Numbered from the stretch's first letter, positions 1-6,192 are shown. The stretch is DNA of 8,234 nt from an uncultured Collinsella sp. (GCA_900765185.1 CAAFQT010000106.1:1-8234); one strand, 5' to 3'. Program-made: numbers and translations. Notes: a model not told the origin generated them from the letters alone.

Positions 1-10
1 AACAAAAGGG

Positions 11-244
11 CAGTGGTCAAAAAAGGGCAAATATGAGTACTGTTACTTTTTTAGTAGCAGCGATTCAGGACCCAAATCGACATTTTTGCGCCCAAATTTC
101 CTTTCCGAGCAGTAGCTGTCGCCAAATTTGAGTCAAGCGATTACTCGTTAACGTACAGATAACAAGATTGTGTTCATTATTTTCCGCACCTAAAATGATA
201 CGCCGTTTGTGACAGTACTCACAAACGGCGTTTTTTGACCACTG
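11..244. mobile_element. Putative small non-coding element with 36-bp terminal inverted repeats (MITE-like or structured RNA locus)
   Basis: The left end at 11-46 and the right end at 209-244 are inverted repeats of each other, matching at 29 of 36 positions. The outer 14 bases (CAGTGGTCAAAAAA at 11-24, its complement at 231-244) match perfectly, and so do ten bases of an inner block (34-43 with 212-221). The interior is AT-rich, has no credible gene, and carries repeated short words of the type CCAAATTT or CCAAATCG (around 74, 102 and 122). A hairpin (41-47 with 53-59, one G-U pair) follows the left end and a strong terminator lies in the right end. The shape fits a non-autonomous mobile element, or an RNA gene ending at the terminator. 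I found no convincing target-site duplication beside it. Copies elsewhere in the genome would be expected if it is mobile. Confidence 0.5.
201..236 (+). terminator. Strong rho-independent terminator inside the right end of the 11-244 element
   Basis: CGCCGTTTGT at 201-210 pairs perfectly with ACAAACGGCG at 221-230 around a 10-base loop, and six T residues follow at 231-236. The T run is on the plus side only, so it stops transcription entering from the left, for example from the element itself or a gene before the window. It is not a classical terminator for nhaA, which arrives from the right, although the same stem would form in that RNA. Confidence 0.75.
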
Positions 245-326
245 GCGTGTCTGGCAGGCGGCAAGCACCGCCCGAATCCGCATTTTGAACGCGCCCGAAT
301 CGGTTCTGGAGCCGGTTTTCGCGCTC
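245..326. other. Spacer downstream of nhaA
   Basis: These 82 bases lie between the terminal-inverted-repeat element and the nhaA stop codon. The only structure seen is a direct repeat of the ten bases CGCCCGAATC (269-278 and 292-301). No T-tract terminator for nhaA is visible on the minus strand here. Confidence 0.4.
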
Positions 327-1685
327 TTACTCGTCCTTGGGCGCGGGGTGTTTGCAGACCACGCTCATGTAGATCATGCCGAGGACGGCCGCGGTGACCG
401 AACCGGCAAGAATGGCGGCCTTGGCAGCCAGAACCTCGAACTGAGCCGTCGGGAAGGCAAGACCACTGATGAGAATCGACATGGTAAAGCCGATGCCGCC
501 CAGAATGCCCACGCCGGCGATCATGTGCCAGTTGACGTTATGCGGCAGCTCGCAGGCCTTGAGCTTGACCAGGGCAAACGTCATGCTAAAGATGCCAATC
601 GGCTTACCCAGCAGCATGCCAAAGTACACGCCAAGCGTCACCGGGTCGGTCAGCAGCGTGCTCATGTCCACGCCCACCAGGCGAACCTGCGCGTTGACGA
701 ACGCGAAGATCGGCAGGATCACAAAGTTAACCGGCGTGGAGATCAGGCGCTCCATGCGGATGAGCGGCGGAGTCACGCGGTGCATGACGCGCTCGACCTT
801 GGTGGTCGAGACAGTAAAGTCGTGCTGGCCCAAGATGTGCGCCTCGTCGTCGTAGCGGTCGTCGAGCAGCGGCAGGCACTCGCCCAGCCAATCGGTGAGG
901 CTATCGAGCTTGACGCCGCACTTAGCCGGAATGGTAAAGGCCAGGATGACGCCGGCGAGCGTAGCATGCACGCCGCTCTTGAACATGCAGAACCACAGCA
1001 GCAGGCCCAGCACCGTATACGGAGCCAAGCGGTAGTGCTGAGTCTTGTTGAGCCACACGAGTGCGCAGGTCACAACCGCGGCGGCGCCCAACCAAAACGG
1101 GTTGGGGCTCTGACCGTAAAAGATAGCGATAGCGGCGATGGAGATCAGGTCGTCGGCGATGGCGAGCGTCGAGAAAAACACACGCACGCCGTTGGGCACG
1201 CGGTTGCCCAAAAGCGACAGCACGCCCAGCGCAAAGGCGATATCGGTTGCCATGGGAATGGCCCAGCCGTTGCGGGCGCCGGCATGGTTAAAGATGAGGT
1301 AGATGCAGGCGGGAACGACGACGCCACCCACGGCGGCCAGCATAGGGAGCATAGCCTGACGCGGGTTCTTGAGCTCGCCGACCGTCATCTCGTACTTAAG
1401 CTCAATGCCCACCAGCAAAAAGAAGATCGCCATGAGGAAGTCGTTGACGAAAAGCTCAACGGTCAGGCCGGCCGTAAAATGCCCCAGGCCCACATACAGC
1501 GGAGTCTCCAAAAAGTGATGGATGGCCTCGTAGGCATCGGTGTTGGCGCAGATAACGGCGGCGATGGCGGCAAACACCATGACGGCGGCCGAAATCGTGC
1601 CGTTCTCGGCGATGCGCTCCCAAATGTCGTGACGCTCAAAACGCTTGCGCTCACGGACGTTGAACAGCTGTTCGGGTGCTGCCAT
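327..1685 (-). CDS. nhaA: Na+/H+ antiporter NhaA
   Basis: Inner-membrane secondary antiporter that exports Na+ (or Li+) in exchange for protons, serving pH and sodium homeostasis. The 452-residue product has about a dozen hydrophobic segments starting near residue 30. It shows the NhaA hallmarks: ATDIAFALGVLSLLG (146-160, with D148 matching E. coli D133), LAIADDL (174-180, with D178/D179 matching the ion-binding pair D163/D164), GKPIGI with K361 (matching K300), and GGIGFTMSILISGLAF (396-411). It is longer than the 388-residue E. coli protein. Much of the excess is a charged loop around 253-312 between two membrane segments, plus a short cytoplasmic N-terminus. The start is set by AAAGGAG at 1692-1698, six bases from ATG. 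That site lies inside a leader hairpin, suggesting translational control. It is separated from ppaC by a terminator, so it is probably transcribed alone. Confidence 0.96.
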   Translation of the reverse strand: MAAPEQLFNVRERKRFERHDIWERIAENGTISAAVMVFAAIAAVICANTDAYEAIHHFLETPLYVGLGHFTAGLTVELFVNDFLMAIFFLLVGIELKYEMTVGELKNPRQAMLPMLAAVGGVVVPACIYLIFNHAGARNGWAIPMATDIAFALGVLSLLGNRVPNGVRVFFSTLAIADDLISIAAIAIFYGQSPNPFWLGAAAVVTCALVWLNKTQHYRLAPYTVLGLLLWFCMFKSGVHATLAGVILAFTIPAKCGVKLDSLTDWLGECLPLLDDRYDDEAHILGQHDFTVSTTKVERVMHRVTPPLIRMERLISTPVNFVILPIFAFVNAQVRLVGVDMSTLLTDPVTLGVYFGMLLGKPIGIFSMTFALVKLKACELPHNVNWHMIAGVGILGGIGFTMSILISGLAFPTAQFEVLAAKAAILAGSVTAAVLGMIYMSVVCKHPAPKDE

Positions 1686-1738
1686 GGGCGGCTCCTTTCA
1701 CGGGAAGGTTCCCGTCTTAAAAAAGCACGGCCCGCCCA
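1686..1738 (-). promoter_or_regulatory. nhaA leader hairpin that sequesters the ribosome binding site
   Basis: Read on the minus strand, three helices stack toward the nhaA start. UGGGCG (1738-1733) pairs with CGCCCA (1690-1685, including the A of AUG). After a 6-base bulge, GCUUUUUU (1726-1719) pairs with AAAGGAGC (1698-1691) using two G-U pairs. At the tip ACGGGA (1715-1710) pairs with UCCCGU (1705-1700) around a 4-base loop. The second helix contains the entire Shine-Dalgarno sequence. This is seen directly as complementarity; a regulatory role (thermometer, ion or pH response, or protein binding) is inferred. I cannot match it to a named riboswitch class. Confidence 0.55.
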
Positions 1739-1829
1739 AGTGGCGGCGCCGCGCTCCAACGTATTACGCTTGCATCTAGCCTACCCTGCACGACAAGCGC
1801 GCAAGCTCGGCCGAAAAGCGGAACCACAG

Positions 1830-1850
1830 GTTGAACATTATTTGCTCAAC
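1830..1850. repeat. Small dyad in the ppaC-nhaA gap
   Basis: GTTGAAC (1830-1836) and GCTCAAC (1844-1850) form an inverted repeat with one mismatch around seven AT-rich bases, about 145 bases upstream of nhaA and past the ppaC terminator. It is of operator size, but no good promoter hexamer pair could be fitted next to it, so a role in nhaA control is only a possibility. Confidence 0.25.
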
Positions 1851-1893
1851 GGCACGGGCGCCCCTGTCCAAGAGACAGCGCGGCACCGTGCAC

Positions 1894-1932
1894 AAAAAAC
1901 GACCGGAGCGCGGAGCGTCCGCGGTCCGGTCG
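1894..1932 (-). terminator. Rho-independent terminator of ppaC
   Basis: On the minus strand a long stem forms from 1926-1932 with 1900-1906 (CCGGTCG family, seven perfect pairs plus 1907/1925). After one mismatch it continues with five more pairs (1909-1913 with 1919-1923) around a 5-base loop. Six T residues follow on the minus strand (A run at 1894-1899). It lies 22 bases past the ppaC stop. A second small inverted repeat, GTTAGGT/ACCTAAC at 1938-1944 and 1952-1958, overlaps the stop codon. Confidence 0.9.
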
Positions 1933-1953
1933 TCGGTGTTAGGTCAAAAGAAC

Positions 1954-2877
1954 CTAACAGGCGGCCATGATGGGGGCAGCGACCTGCTTCTTACGGGAGA
2001 GGACGCCCGGCATCCAAACGCCGTCGTGCTCGTCGGCAATGCCCAGGCCCTTCTGAGCGGCCTCGGTCTCGCCCTCGAGCAGGACCTGCGAGCCCTCCTC
2101 CATGATGTCGGTGATGCACAGGACGATGCCGTCGGCACCCTTCTCGGCGGCATAAGCGCGCATGGCCTCGCGAATCTCGTCGATCATGCCGAGTGCACGG
2201 GTCTTGTCGACGGTCTCGTACTGGCCGATGAGCAGCTTCTTGCCAGCGGGCTCGAACATCTTGATGTCGTTGCCGACCATCTCGGCTGCAGTGAAGGAGC
2301 CGGACGGACGGGTGAGGAAGACCTCCATGCCAAACTTAACCGGGTCGACGCCCACCTGCTCGCCGAGCTTGGCGGCGATGGCGCGGTCGACATCGGTGGT
2401 GGTGGGGCTCTTGAGCATGAGCGTGTCGGTCATCATGGCCGAGAGCAGCAGCTTGGCCTGAACGTCGGAAAGCTCAACGCCGAGCACGCCGGCGAGCTTG
2501 GTGACGATGGTGCAGCTGGAGCCCCAGGGCAGGCAGATGTAGTGCAGCGGGCCGGCGGTCTCGAAGTCGCCGATGCGGTGATGATCGACAACGCCAAAGA
2601 CCGTGGCGTCCTTAAGGCCGGCGACGGACTGGGCAGACTCGTTGTGGTCGGTGAGGACGACGAGCTGACCGGCCTCGACGGACTCGATCACGCGGGGCTC
2701 GGCAATGCCGGCGTCGGCGAGCAGCTTGGCAGACTCTGCCGGAAGCTGACCAAGGGCGCAGGCCTCGTAGGTGTTGCCGGCATACTCAACCTGGTTGAGC
2801 AGCTGGGACAGGACGACGGCGCTCATGATGGCGTCGTTATCGGGGTTCTGGTGACCAAAGACAAGAACGTTTGCCAT
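1954..2877 (-). CDS. ppaC: Manganese-dependent inorganic pyrophosphatase (family II, DHH superfamily)
   Basis: Soluble cytoplasmic enzyme hydrolysing pyrophosphate to two phosphates, pulling polymerisation and activation reactions forward. At 307 residues it is full length for the short family II enzymes without CBS domains (B. subtilis about 309). The DHH domain shows GHQNPDND (8-15, metal ligands H9, D13, D15), DHN (77-79, D77), DHH (98-100, H99) and SAMMTDT (146-152, D151). The C-terminal DHHA2 domain ends with the substrate-binding SRKKQ (294-298). GGAGG at 2884-2888 lies six bases before the ATG. An extended -10 (TGCTACCAT on the minus strand, 2916-2924) may be its promoter, though no good -35 was found. 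A strong terminator follows the gene. It is separated from the upstream kinase by a repeat-bearing gap, so independent transcription is likely. Confidence 0.96.
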   Translation of the reverse strand: MANVLVFGHQNPDNDAIMSAVVLSQLLNQVEYAGNTYEACALGQLPAESAKLLADAGIAEPRVIESVEAGQLVVLTDHNESAQSVAGLKDATVFGVVDHHRIGDFETAGPLHYICLPWGSSCTIVTKLAGVLGVELSDVQAKLLLSAMMTDTLMLKSPTTTDVDRAIAAKLGEQVGVDPVKFGMEVFLTRPSGSFTAAEMVGNDIKMFEPAGKKLLIGQYETVDKTRALGMIDEIREAMRAYAAEKGADGIVLCITDIMEEGSQVLLEGETEAAQKGLGIADEHDGVWMPGVLSRKKQVAAPIMAAC

Positions 2878-2993
2878 GGATATCCTCCACTTGATATGTG
2901 TACTTGGACGTAGCTATGGTAGCACGCCGATGCCGAGCCTTCGCAGACGGAAGGGCCACGGTATATTTTGGGGCGCAGGCACGGGGGCCAAGG

Positions 2994-3044
2994 CTGTCCC
3001 TTTTGCACCATGTTGGTGCAAAGTAACCTGTCCCCCTTGCACCA
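2994..3044. repeat. REP-like repeat cluster between the kinase and ppaC
   Basis: A 17-base unit CTGTCCCYYTTGCACCA occurs twice in direct orientation (2994-3010 and 3028-3044, differing at two positions). Between them is an inverted partial copy, so TTTGCACCA (3002-3010) and TGGTGCAAA (3014-3022) form a perfect 9-bp dyad with a 3-base spacer. The core wording, GGGACAGGTTACTTTGCACC on the minus strand, resembles dispersed REP-type intergenic repeats I associate with REP-associated tyrosine transposases in other bacteria; that resemblance is from memory. It sits directly after the kinase stop codon and could fold at the 3' end of that transcript, but no T run makes it a classical terminator. Confidence 0.6.
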
Positions 3045-3045
3045 G

Positions 3046-3999
3046 CTATTTACCGGCGGCGCGCAGGGCTACGTAGGCGGCACCGATGATGCCGGCGTCG
3101 TTTCCGAGCGAAGCGACCTCGATGGGCGTCTCGCGCGAGGCGGAAAGCGCATACTGCTTAAAGTGCTCGCGGACCTTGTCGAGGTAGACATCGGCCGAGG
3201 CGGATGCGCCGCCGCCGATGAGGAACATCTCGGGATCGACCACGTTGGCAATAAGCGCCAGGGCGCGACCGAGATAGTCGGCCATGGTATCGGCCGCGGC
3301 CAGCGCGAGCTTGTCGCCCTCGCGGCAGGCCTGGAACACGTCCTTGGAATCGGAGGGACCGGTGAGCTCGATGGGCTCGACGCCTGCCTTCTTGCACTCG
3401 GCAAGGTAGTTGCTCACCACGCCGGTGGCGCTGGAATACTGCTCCAGGTGGCCATGTCCGCCGCAGCCGCAGGTGCGCTCCTCTTCGGGGTTCAGGCACA
3501 TGTGGCCAATCTCGCCGCCGGCGCCCACAACGCCCGACACCACGTCGCCGTTAACGATAACGCCGCCGCCCACGCCGGTACCGATGGTGACCATCACCAC
3601 GTTCTGCACTCCCTTGGCAGAGCCGAGCCAGGCCTCGCCCATGGCAGCGGCGTTGGCATCGTTCTCGTACTTAACGACCGCATCGGGGCAGTGCTCCTGA
3701 ATGGCGACTCTCAGCTCGGGCAGGTTAATGGCAATGTTGGCCTTGACCTTGGCATCGCCCGATGCCGGGATGGGGCACGGAACGGCCAGACCAATGCCCG
3801 CCACAAAGGCACGCGGAATCTGAGCCTTGGCGACCACCTGGTCGATAGCCTCGGTCACCGCGGCAAAGCCCGCAGCGTCAACGATAGGAGGCGTAGGCAC
3901 GCTGGCCTTGGCCAGCAGGTTACCGTCTTCGTCGAACAGGCCCTCCTTAACCGAAGTGCCGCCGACGTCGATGCCGATGTAGTACTGCTTAGGTTCCAT
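3046..3999 (-). CDS. glcK: ROK-family sugar kinase, probably glucokinase
   Basis: Cytoplasmic ATP-dependent kinase, most likely phosphorylating glucose to glucose-6-phosphate. The 317-residue product has the N-terminal phosphate motif IGIDVGGTSVKEG (8-20), the catalytic ENDANAAAMGE (112-122, base D114), GTGVGGG (140-146), and GAGGEIGHM (159-167, E163 and zinc ligand H166). The zinc-motif region CGCGGHGHLE (177-186) has a His at 184 where the canonical third Cys is expected. There is no N-terminal helix-turn-helix, so it is a kinase rather than a NagC-type regulator. The ATG at 3999 is chosen because AAAGGTGG lies upstream (about 4007-4013); a start at 4065 would add 22 residues but has no ribosome site. 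It is divergent from the gntR gene and has a long leader. N-acetylmannosamine, mannose or fructose kinase activity cannot be excluded from sequence. Confidence 0.88.
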   Translation of the reverse strand: MEPKQYYIGIDVGGTSVKEGLFDEDGNLLAKASVPTPPIVDAAGFAAVTEAIDQVVAKAQIPRAFVAGIGLAVPCPIPASGDAKVKANIAINLPELRVAIQEHCPDAVVKYENDANAAAMGEAWLGSAKGVQNVVMVTIGTGVGGGVIVNGDVVSGVVGAGGEIGHMCLNPEEERTCGCGGHGHLEQYSSATGVVSNYLAECKKAGVEPIELTGPSDSKDVFQACREGDKLALAAADTMADYLGRALALIANVVDPEMFLIGGGASASADVYLDKVREHFKQYALSASRETPIEVASLGNDAGIIGAAYVALRAAGK

Positions 4000-4052
4000 G
4001 GGAGCCCACCTTTCTCGTTTAAACATTGCCTGTATGGTACCGCTCCCAAGGC

Positions 4053-4094
4053 AAAAACCTGCCAAAAAGGGGCAGGTTTGTTTTGGCAGGTTTT
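4053..4094 (-). promoter_or_regulatory. Terminator-like hairpin with duplicated arm in the kinase leader
   Basis: AAACCTGCC (4055-4063) pairs with GGCAGGTTT (4071-4079) around seven bases, and a second copy of GGCAGGTTTT follows at 4085-4094. On the minus strand, the direction of the kinase transcript, the two left-arm copies come first and the shared right arm ends in five T residues (4057-4053). Either copy can pair with it, giving alternative hairpins about 55 bases before the kinase start. This could be an attenuator. On the plus strand the hairpin is followed by GTTTT, so weak bidirectional termination is also possible. Confidence 0.45.
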
Positions 4095-4122
4095 ATCTGG
4101 GCAAATGCAAGGCATCTGATTT

Positions 4123-4166
4123 GGTCCGCCGGACAGCTAAACGACTCGACCCGCCCCAGGCGGACC
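4123..4166. repeat. 8-bp dyad in the kinase leader
   Basis: GGTCCGCC (4123-4130) and GGCGGACC (4159-4166) are perfect inverted repeats separated by 28 bases. The segment lies in the predicted kinase leader, upstream of the terminator-like hairpin. It could close an RNA domain or be two half-sites for a regulator; neither can be decided from sequence. Confidence 0.4.
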
Positions 4167-4202
4167 ATCTTGCTCAATCCAGCATTAATCGAGAATTTCA
4201 TT

Positions 4203-4236
4203 TAGAGCGCTCTAGTTTTTCTTGTAGAGCGTCTTT
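4203..4236. promoter_or_regulatory. Tandem operator-like sites, probable regulator binding region
   Basis: TAGAGCGCTCTA at 4203-4214 is a perfect 12-bp palindrome. TAGAGCG recurs at 4225-4231 with a degenerate right half (TCTTTTA). The two copies start 22 bp apart, close to two helical turns, placing them on the same DNA face. They lie just downstream of the minus-strand -10 box at 4239-4244, the second copy covering the expected transcription start. That is an ideal place for repression of the kinase. The adjacent GntR-family regulator is the obvious candidate, although the AGCGCT core is also typical of LacI-family sites. Confidence 0.55.
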
Positions 4237-4238
4237 TA

Positions 4239-4267
4239 GTATTATCTTTCTCGAACTTTTATTTCAA
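4239..4267 (-). promoter_or_regulatory. Sigma-70-type promoter for the ROK kinase
   Basis: On the minus strand TTGAAA (4267-4262) and TAATAC (4244-4239) are separated by exactly 17 bases. Transcription would begin near 4232, giving a kinase leader of about 230 bases. The operator-like repeats lie immediately downstream. Confidence 0.65.
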
Positions 4268-4293
4268 AGTAATAGGGATGCTTACGTCTTGGC

Positions 4294-4299
4294 TATACT
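4294..4299 (+). promoter_or_regulatory. Candidate -10 box for gntR
   Basis: TATACT lies 36 bases before the gntR start codon in an AT-rich stretch. No good -35 hexamer is present 16-18 bases upstream, so an activator or a weak promoter is implied. It would fire away from the kinase promoter. Confidence 0.35.
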
Positions 4300-4335
4300 T
4301 CCTTTTGCATCCATTCAAGCTGGAAAGGGGGTTCC

Positions 4336-5055
4336 ATGATTCCCAAATATGAGTCAATAGCTGCGGATATTCGTCGTAGCATCGAGGATGGCGCCCTTAA
4401 GCCGGGCGACAAACTGCCCACCGTCGTTGAGTTCTGCGAGCTGTATGGCGTTTCCAAAATCACCGTCAAACGAGCGATTGAGCAGATTACCGAGGAAGGC
4501 TTGGTCACAAGCCGTCGCGGATCGGGCACCTACGTCAAGGACACAGCGGGGCTTCCCGGCAAAGCGTTTTTCCAAGGCAGAAACGACCGCGCCCAGGGCT
4601 TTACCTACGAGCATCGCGGCGAGAAGGTCGCCTCGGTGGTCTACGATTTCTCGATCGTCAATCCGCCGGCAGAGGTTGCCACCCAGCTGGGAATGGCCGA
4701 AGACGACTTTGCCTATCACATCGTGCGCGTGCGTCAGGCCGACGAGAAGCCCATCGTCATCGAGTACACCTACATGCCCCTCGAGCTGATTCCGGGGCTG
4801 AAAAAGAAGGACCTGTACGGATCGGTCTACCGCTTTGTCCGCGAGCAATGCGGGCTGAAGATTTCGAGCTTCCACCGTACCATTCGCGCCGTGGCAGCAA
4901 CCGAGGAAGAAGCTGAGCGCCTGGACACCAAACCTGGCTCTCCCCTGCTCGAGCTCAAGCAGATTGGCTTTTTGGACAGCGGCGCGGCCTTTGAGTATTC
5001 GGTCTCGCGCAACGTTGGCGACCGCTTTGAGTTGCACAATGTAACGTTGGCATAG
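4336..5055 (+). CDS. GntR-family transcriptional regulator, HutC subfamily (UTRA domain)
   Basis: DNA-binding repressor or activator responding to a small ligand, probably a sugar phosphate given its neighbours. Residues 1-68 form the GntR winged helix: KYESIAADIRRSIEDGALKPGDKLPT (4-29) followed by the recognition region LYGVSKITVKRAIEQITEEGLV (36-57) and the wing RRGSGTYV (60-67). Residues about 85-235 match a UTRA effector domain, with the typical IEYTYMP strand (142-148) and a closing YSVSRNVGDRFEL (221-233). At 239 residues it is normal family length. A purine-rich site (GGAAAGGGGG ending at 4331) lies just before the ATG. It is divergent from the ROK kinase, whose promoter carries palindromic sites, and precedes manA by 74 bases on the same strand, so it may be co-transcribed with manA. 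The ligand is not identifiable. Confidence 0.92.
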   Translation: MIPKYESIAADIRRSIEDGALKPGDKLPTVVEFCELYGVSKITVKRAIEQITEEGLVTSRRGSGTYVKDTAGLPGKAFFQGRNDRAQGFTYEHRGEKVASVVYDFSIVNPPAEVATQLGMAEDDFAYHIVRVRQADEKPIVIEYTYMPLELIPGLKKKDLYGSVYRFVREQCGLKISSFHRTIRAVAATEEEAERLDTKPGSPLLELKQIGFLDSGAAFEYSVSRNVGDRFELHNVTLA

Positions 5056-5071
5056 GTTTTTGTAGTCATGC

Positions 5072-5105
5072 GGGCGCTCGTTTTGAGCAGTTTTACGCGG
5101 CGCCC
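5072..5105 (+). repeat. Hairpin in the gntR-manA gap
   Basis: GGGCGC (5072-5077) pairs with GCGCCC (5100-5105), enclosing a smaller GCTC/GAGC stem (5076-5079 with 5085-5088, mutually exclusive at its base). No T run follows, so it is at most a weak processing or pausing site between the two genes. Confidence 0.3.
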
Positions 5106-5129
5106 ACGCAGCACAATGGGAGTATGAAC

Positions 5130-6062
5130 ATGTCCGATTTGATTAAACTGACGCCGATCTTCCACGAGAAGATCTGGGGCGGCCGCCAGCTGGAGACCGT
5201 GTTTGGCTACGACATTCCCGAGGGTCCCATCGGTGAGTGCTGGGCTATCTCGGCCCATCCCAACGGCGACTGCCAGATTGCGGAGGGCCCGTATGCCGGC
5301 CATACGCTGTCGTGGCTGTGGGCCGAGCACCGCGAGCTCTTTGGCAACTGCGAGGGCAAGGAGTTCCCGCTGCTCATTAAGATTCTGGACGCCAAGGACG
5401 ACCTTTCGATCCAGATTCATCCCAACGACGAGTACGCCGCCGAGCACGAGAACGGCAGCCTGGGCAAGACCGAATGCTGGTATGTGCTGGACTGCGAGCC
5501 CGGCGCCACGATCATCGTCGGGCAGCGCGCCAAGGATCGCGCAGAGGCCGCACAGATGATCGAAGAGGGCCGCTGGGACGACATGCTCAACGTGCTGCCG
5601 ATTCACAAGGGTGACTTTTTCCAGATTGATTCCGGTACCGTGCACGCCATCAAGACCGGCACGCTCATTTTAGAGACGCAGCAGTCGAGCGACGTGACGT
5701 ATCGCCTGTACGACTACGACCGCCCCGGCACCGACGGCAAGCTGCGCCCGCTGCACATTGAGCAGAGCCTCGATTGCATCAACTTTAACGCGCAGGCTCC
5801 GACCGACGGCACGGTGACCGCGCCCGAGGTCGATGGCGTGACCGAGCTCGAGTCCAACCCCTGCTACACCGTCGATCGCGTGCGCGTCGACGGCAGCAAG
5901 ACCCTCGACCAGCGCTGGCCCTTCATGTGCCTTTCGGTCATCGACGGCGAAGGCACCGTCTGCGGCGACCCCGTCCACAAGGGAAGCCACCTGCTGGCTC
6001 CGAGCACCGTGGACAAGATCGAGCTCGAGGGCAATATGGAACTGATCATCTCGCACCTGTAG
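5130..6062 (+). CDS. manA: Mannose-6-phosphate isomerase, class I (ManA)
   Basis: Zinc-dependent cytoplasmic enzyme interconverting mannose-6-phosphate and fructose-6-phosphate, linking mannose use or mannosyl donor synthesis to glycolysis. The 310-residue product is the short Firmicutes-like type (B. subtilis about 315). It shows KIWGGRQL near the N-terminus, the zinc site IQIHPND (His 97), GKTECWYVLD (Glu 115) and SGTVHAI (His 172), then LILETQQSSDVTYRLYDYDR (180-198, with the conserved Arg). The ATG at 5130 is preferred over the one at 5124: GGGAG (5118-5122) is only one base from 5124 but seven from 5130. The upstream regulator and divergent kinase suggest a hexose-phosphate control unit. 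A terminator-like hairpin follows. Confidence 0.95.
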   Translation: MSDLIKLTPIFHEKIWGGRQLETVFGYDIPEGPIGECWAISAHPNGDCQIAEGPYAGHTLSWLWAEHRELFGNCEGKEFPLLIKILDAKDDLSIQIHPNDEYAAEHENGSLGKTECWYVLDCEPGATIIVGQRAKDRAEAAQMIEEGRWDDMLNVLPIHKGDFFQIDSGTVHAIKTGTLILETQQSSDVTYRLYDYDRPGTDGKLRPLHIEQSLDCINFNAQAPTDGTVTAPEVDGVTELESNPCYTVDRVRVDGSKTLDQRWPFMCLSVIDGEGTVCGDPVHKGSHLLAPSTVDKIELEGNMELIISHL

Positions 6063-6133
6063 GCCACCGGTCCCCAAACCCCGCACCCCACCCCGGCGAG
6101 CCTCTGGCTAGCAGCAACAGTCAAAATGCAACA

Positions 6134-6167
6134 AGGGGCTCCCCCGTTCATTAACGGAGGAGCCCCT
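6134..6167. terminator. Shared terminator hairpin between convergent manA and the AbiEii-like gene
   Basis: AGGGGCTCC (6134-6142) pairs with GGAGCCCCT (6159-6167). After one C-A mismatch, CCGTT (6144-6148) pairs with AACGG (6153-6157) around the 4-base loop CATT. On the plus strand no T run follows; on the minus strand it is followed by TTGTTGCATTTT. It therefore fits best as the terminator of the minus-strand pair, with a possible contribution to ending the manA transcript. Confidence 0.75.
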
Positions 6168-6192
6168 ACCCATACATAACGAATCAAGGTAC

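Noticed and set aside
65..283. 72-codon minus-strand open frame in the left edge region
   Set aside because: It spans the terminator hairpin and the right inverted repeat, has no clear ribosome binding site, and its product resembles nothing I recognise.
1686..1738. A known Li+ or Na+ riboswitch class before nhaA
   Set aside because: The leader is a single simple hairpin over the ribosome site; I cannot match it to a described consensus, so it is reported only as an unassigned structure.
285..1970. 561-codon plus-strand open frame opposite nhaA
   Set aside because: It is an antisense shadow, rich in His, Asp, Gly and Arg from complementary GC-rich codons, crossing the nhaA leader and the ppaC terminator; nhaA on the other strand has full family motifs.
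1831..2913. Long plus-strand open frame opposite ppaC
   Set aside because: It is antisense to a motif-complete pyrophosphatase and its low-complexity Leu/Gly/Asp/His composition is typical of a shadow frame.
4000..4065. 22-residue N-terminal extension of the ROK kinase
   Set aside because: No ribosome binding site precedes the upstream ATG codons, while the ATG at 3999 has one and puts the phosphate motif at the usual distance from the N-terminus.
2968..4119. 383-codon plus-strand open frame opposite the ROK kinase
   Set aside because: It runs through the repeat cluster and the kinase leader, has no recognisable domain and is antisense to a clear ROK protein.
4827..5645. Minus-strand open frame spanning the gntR end and manA start
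   Set aside because: It crosses two well-supported plus-strand genes and has no family features.
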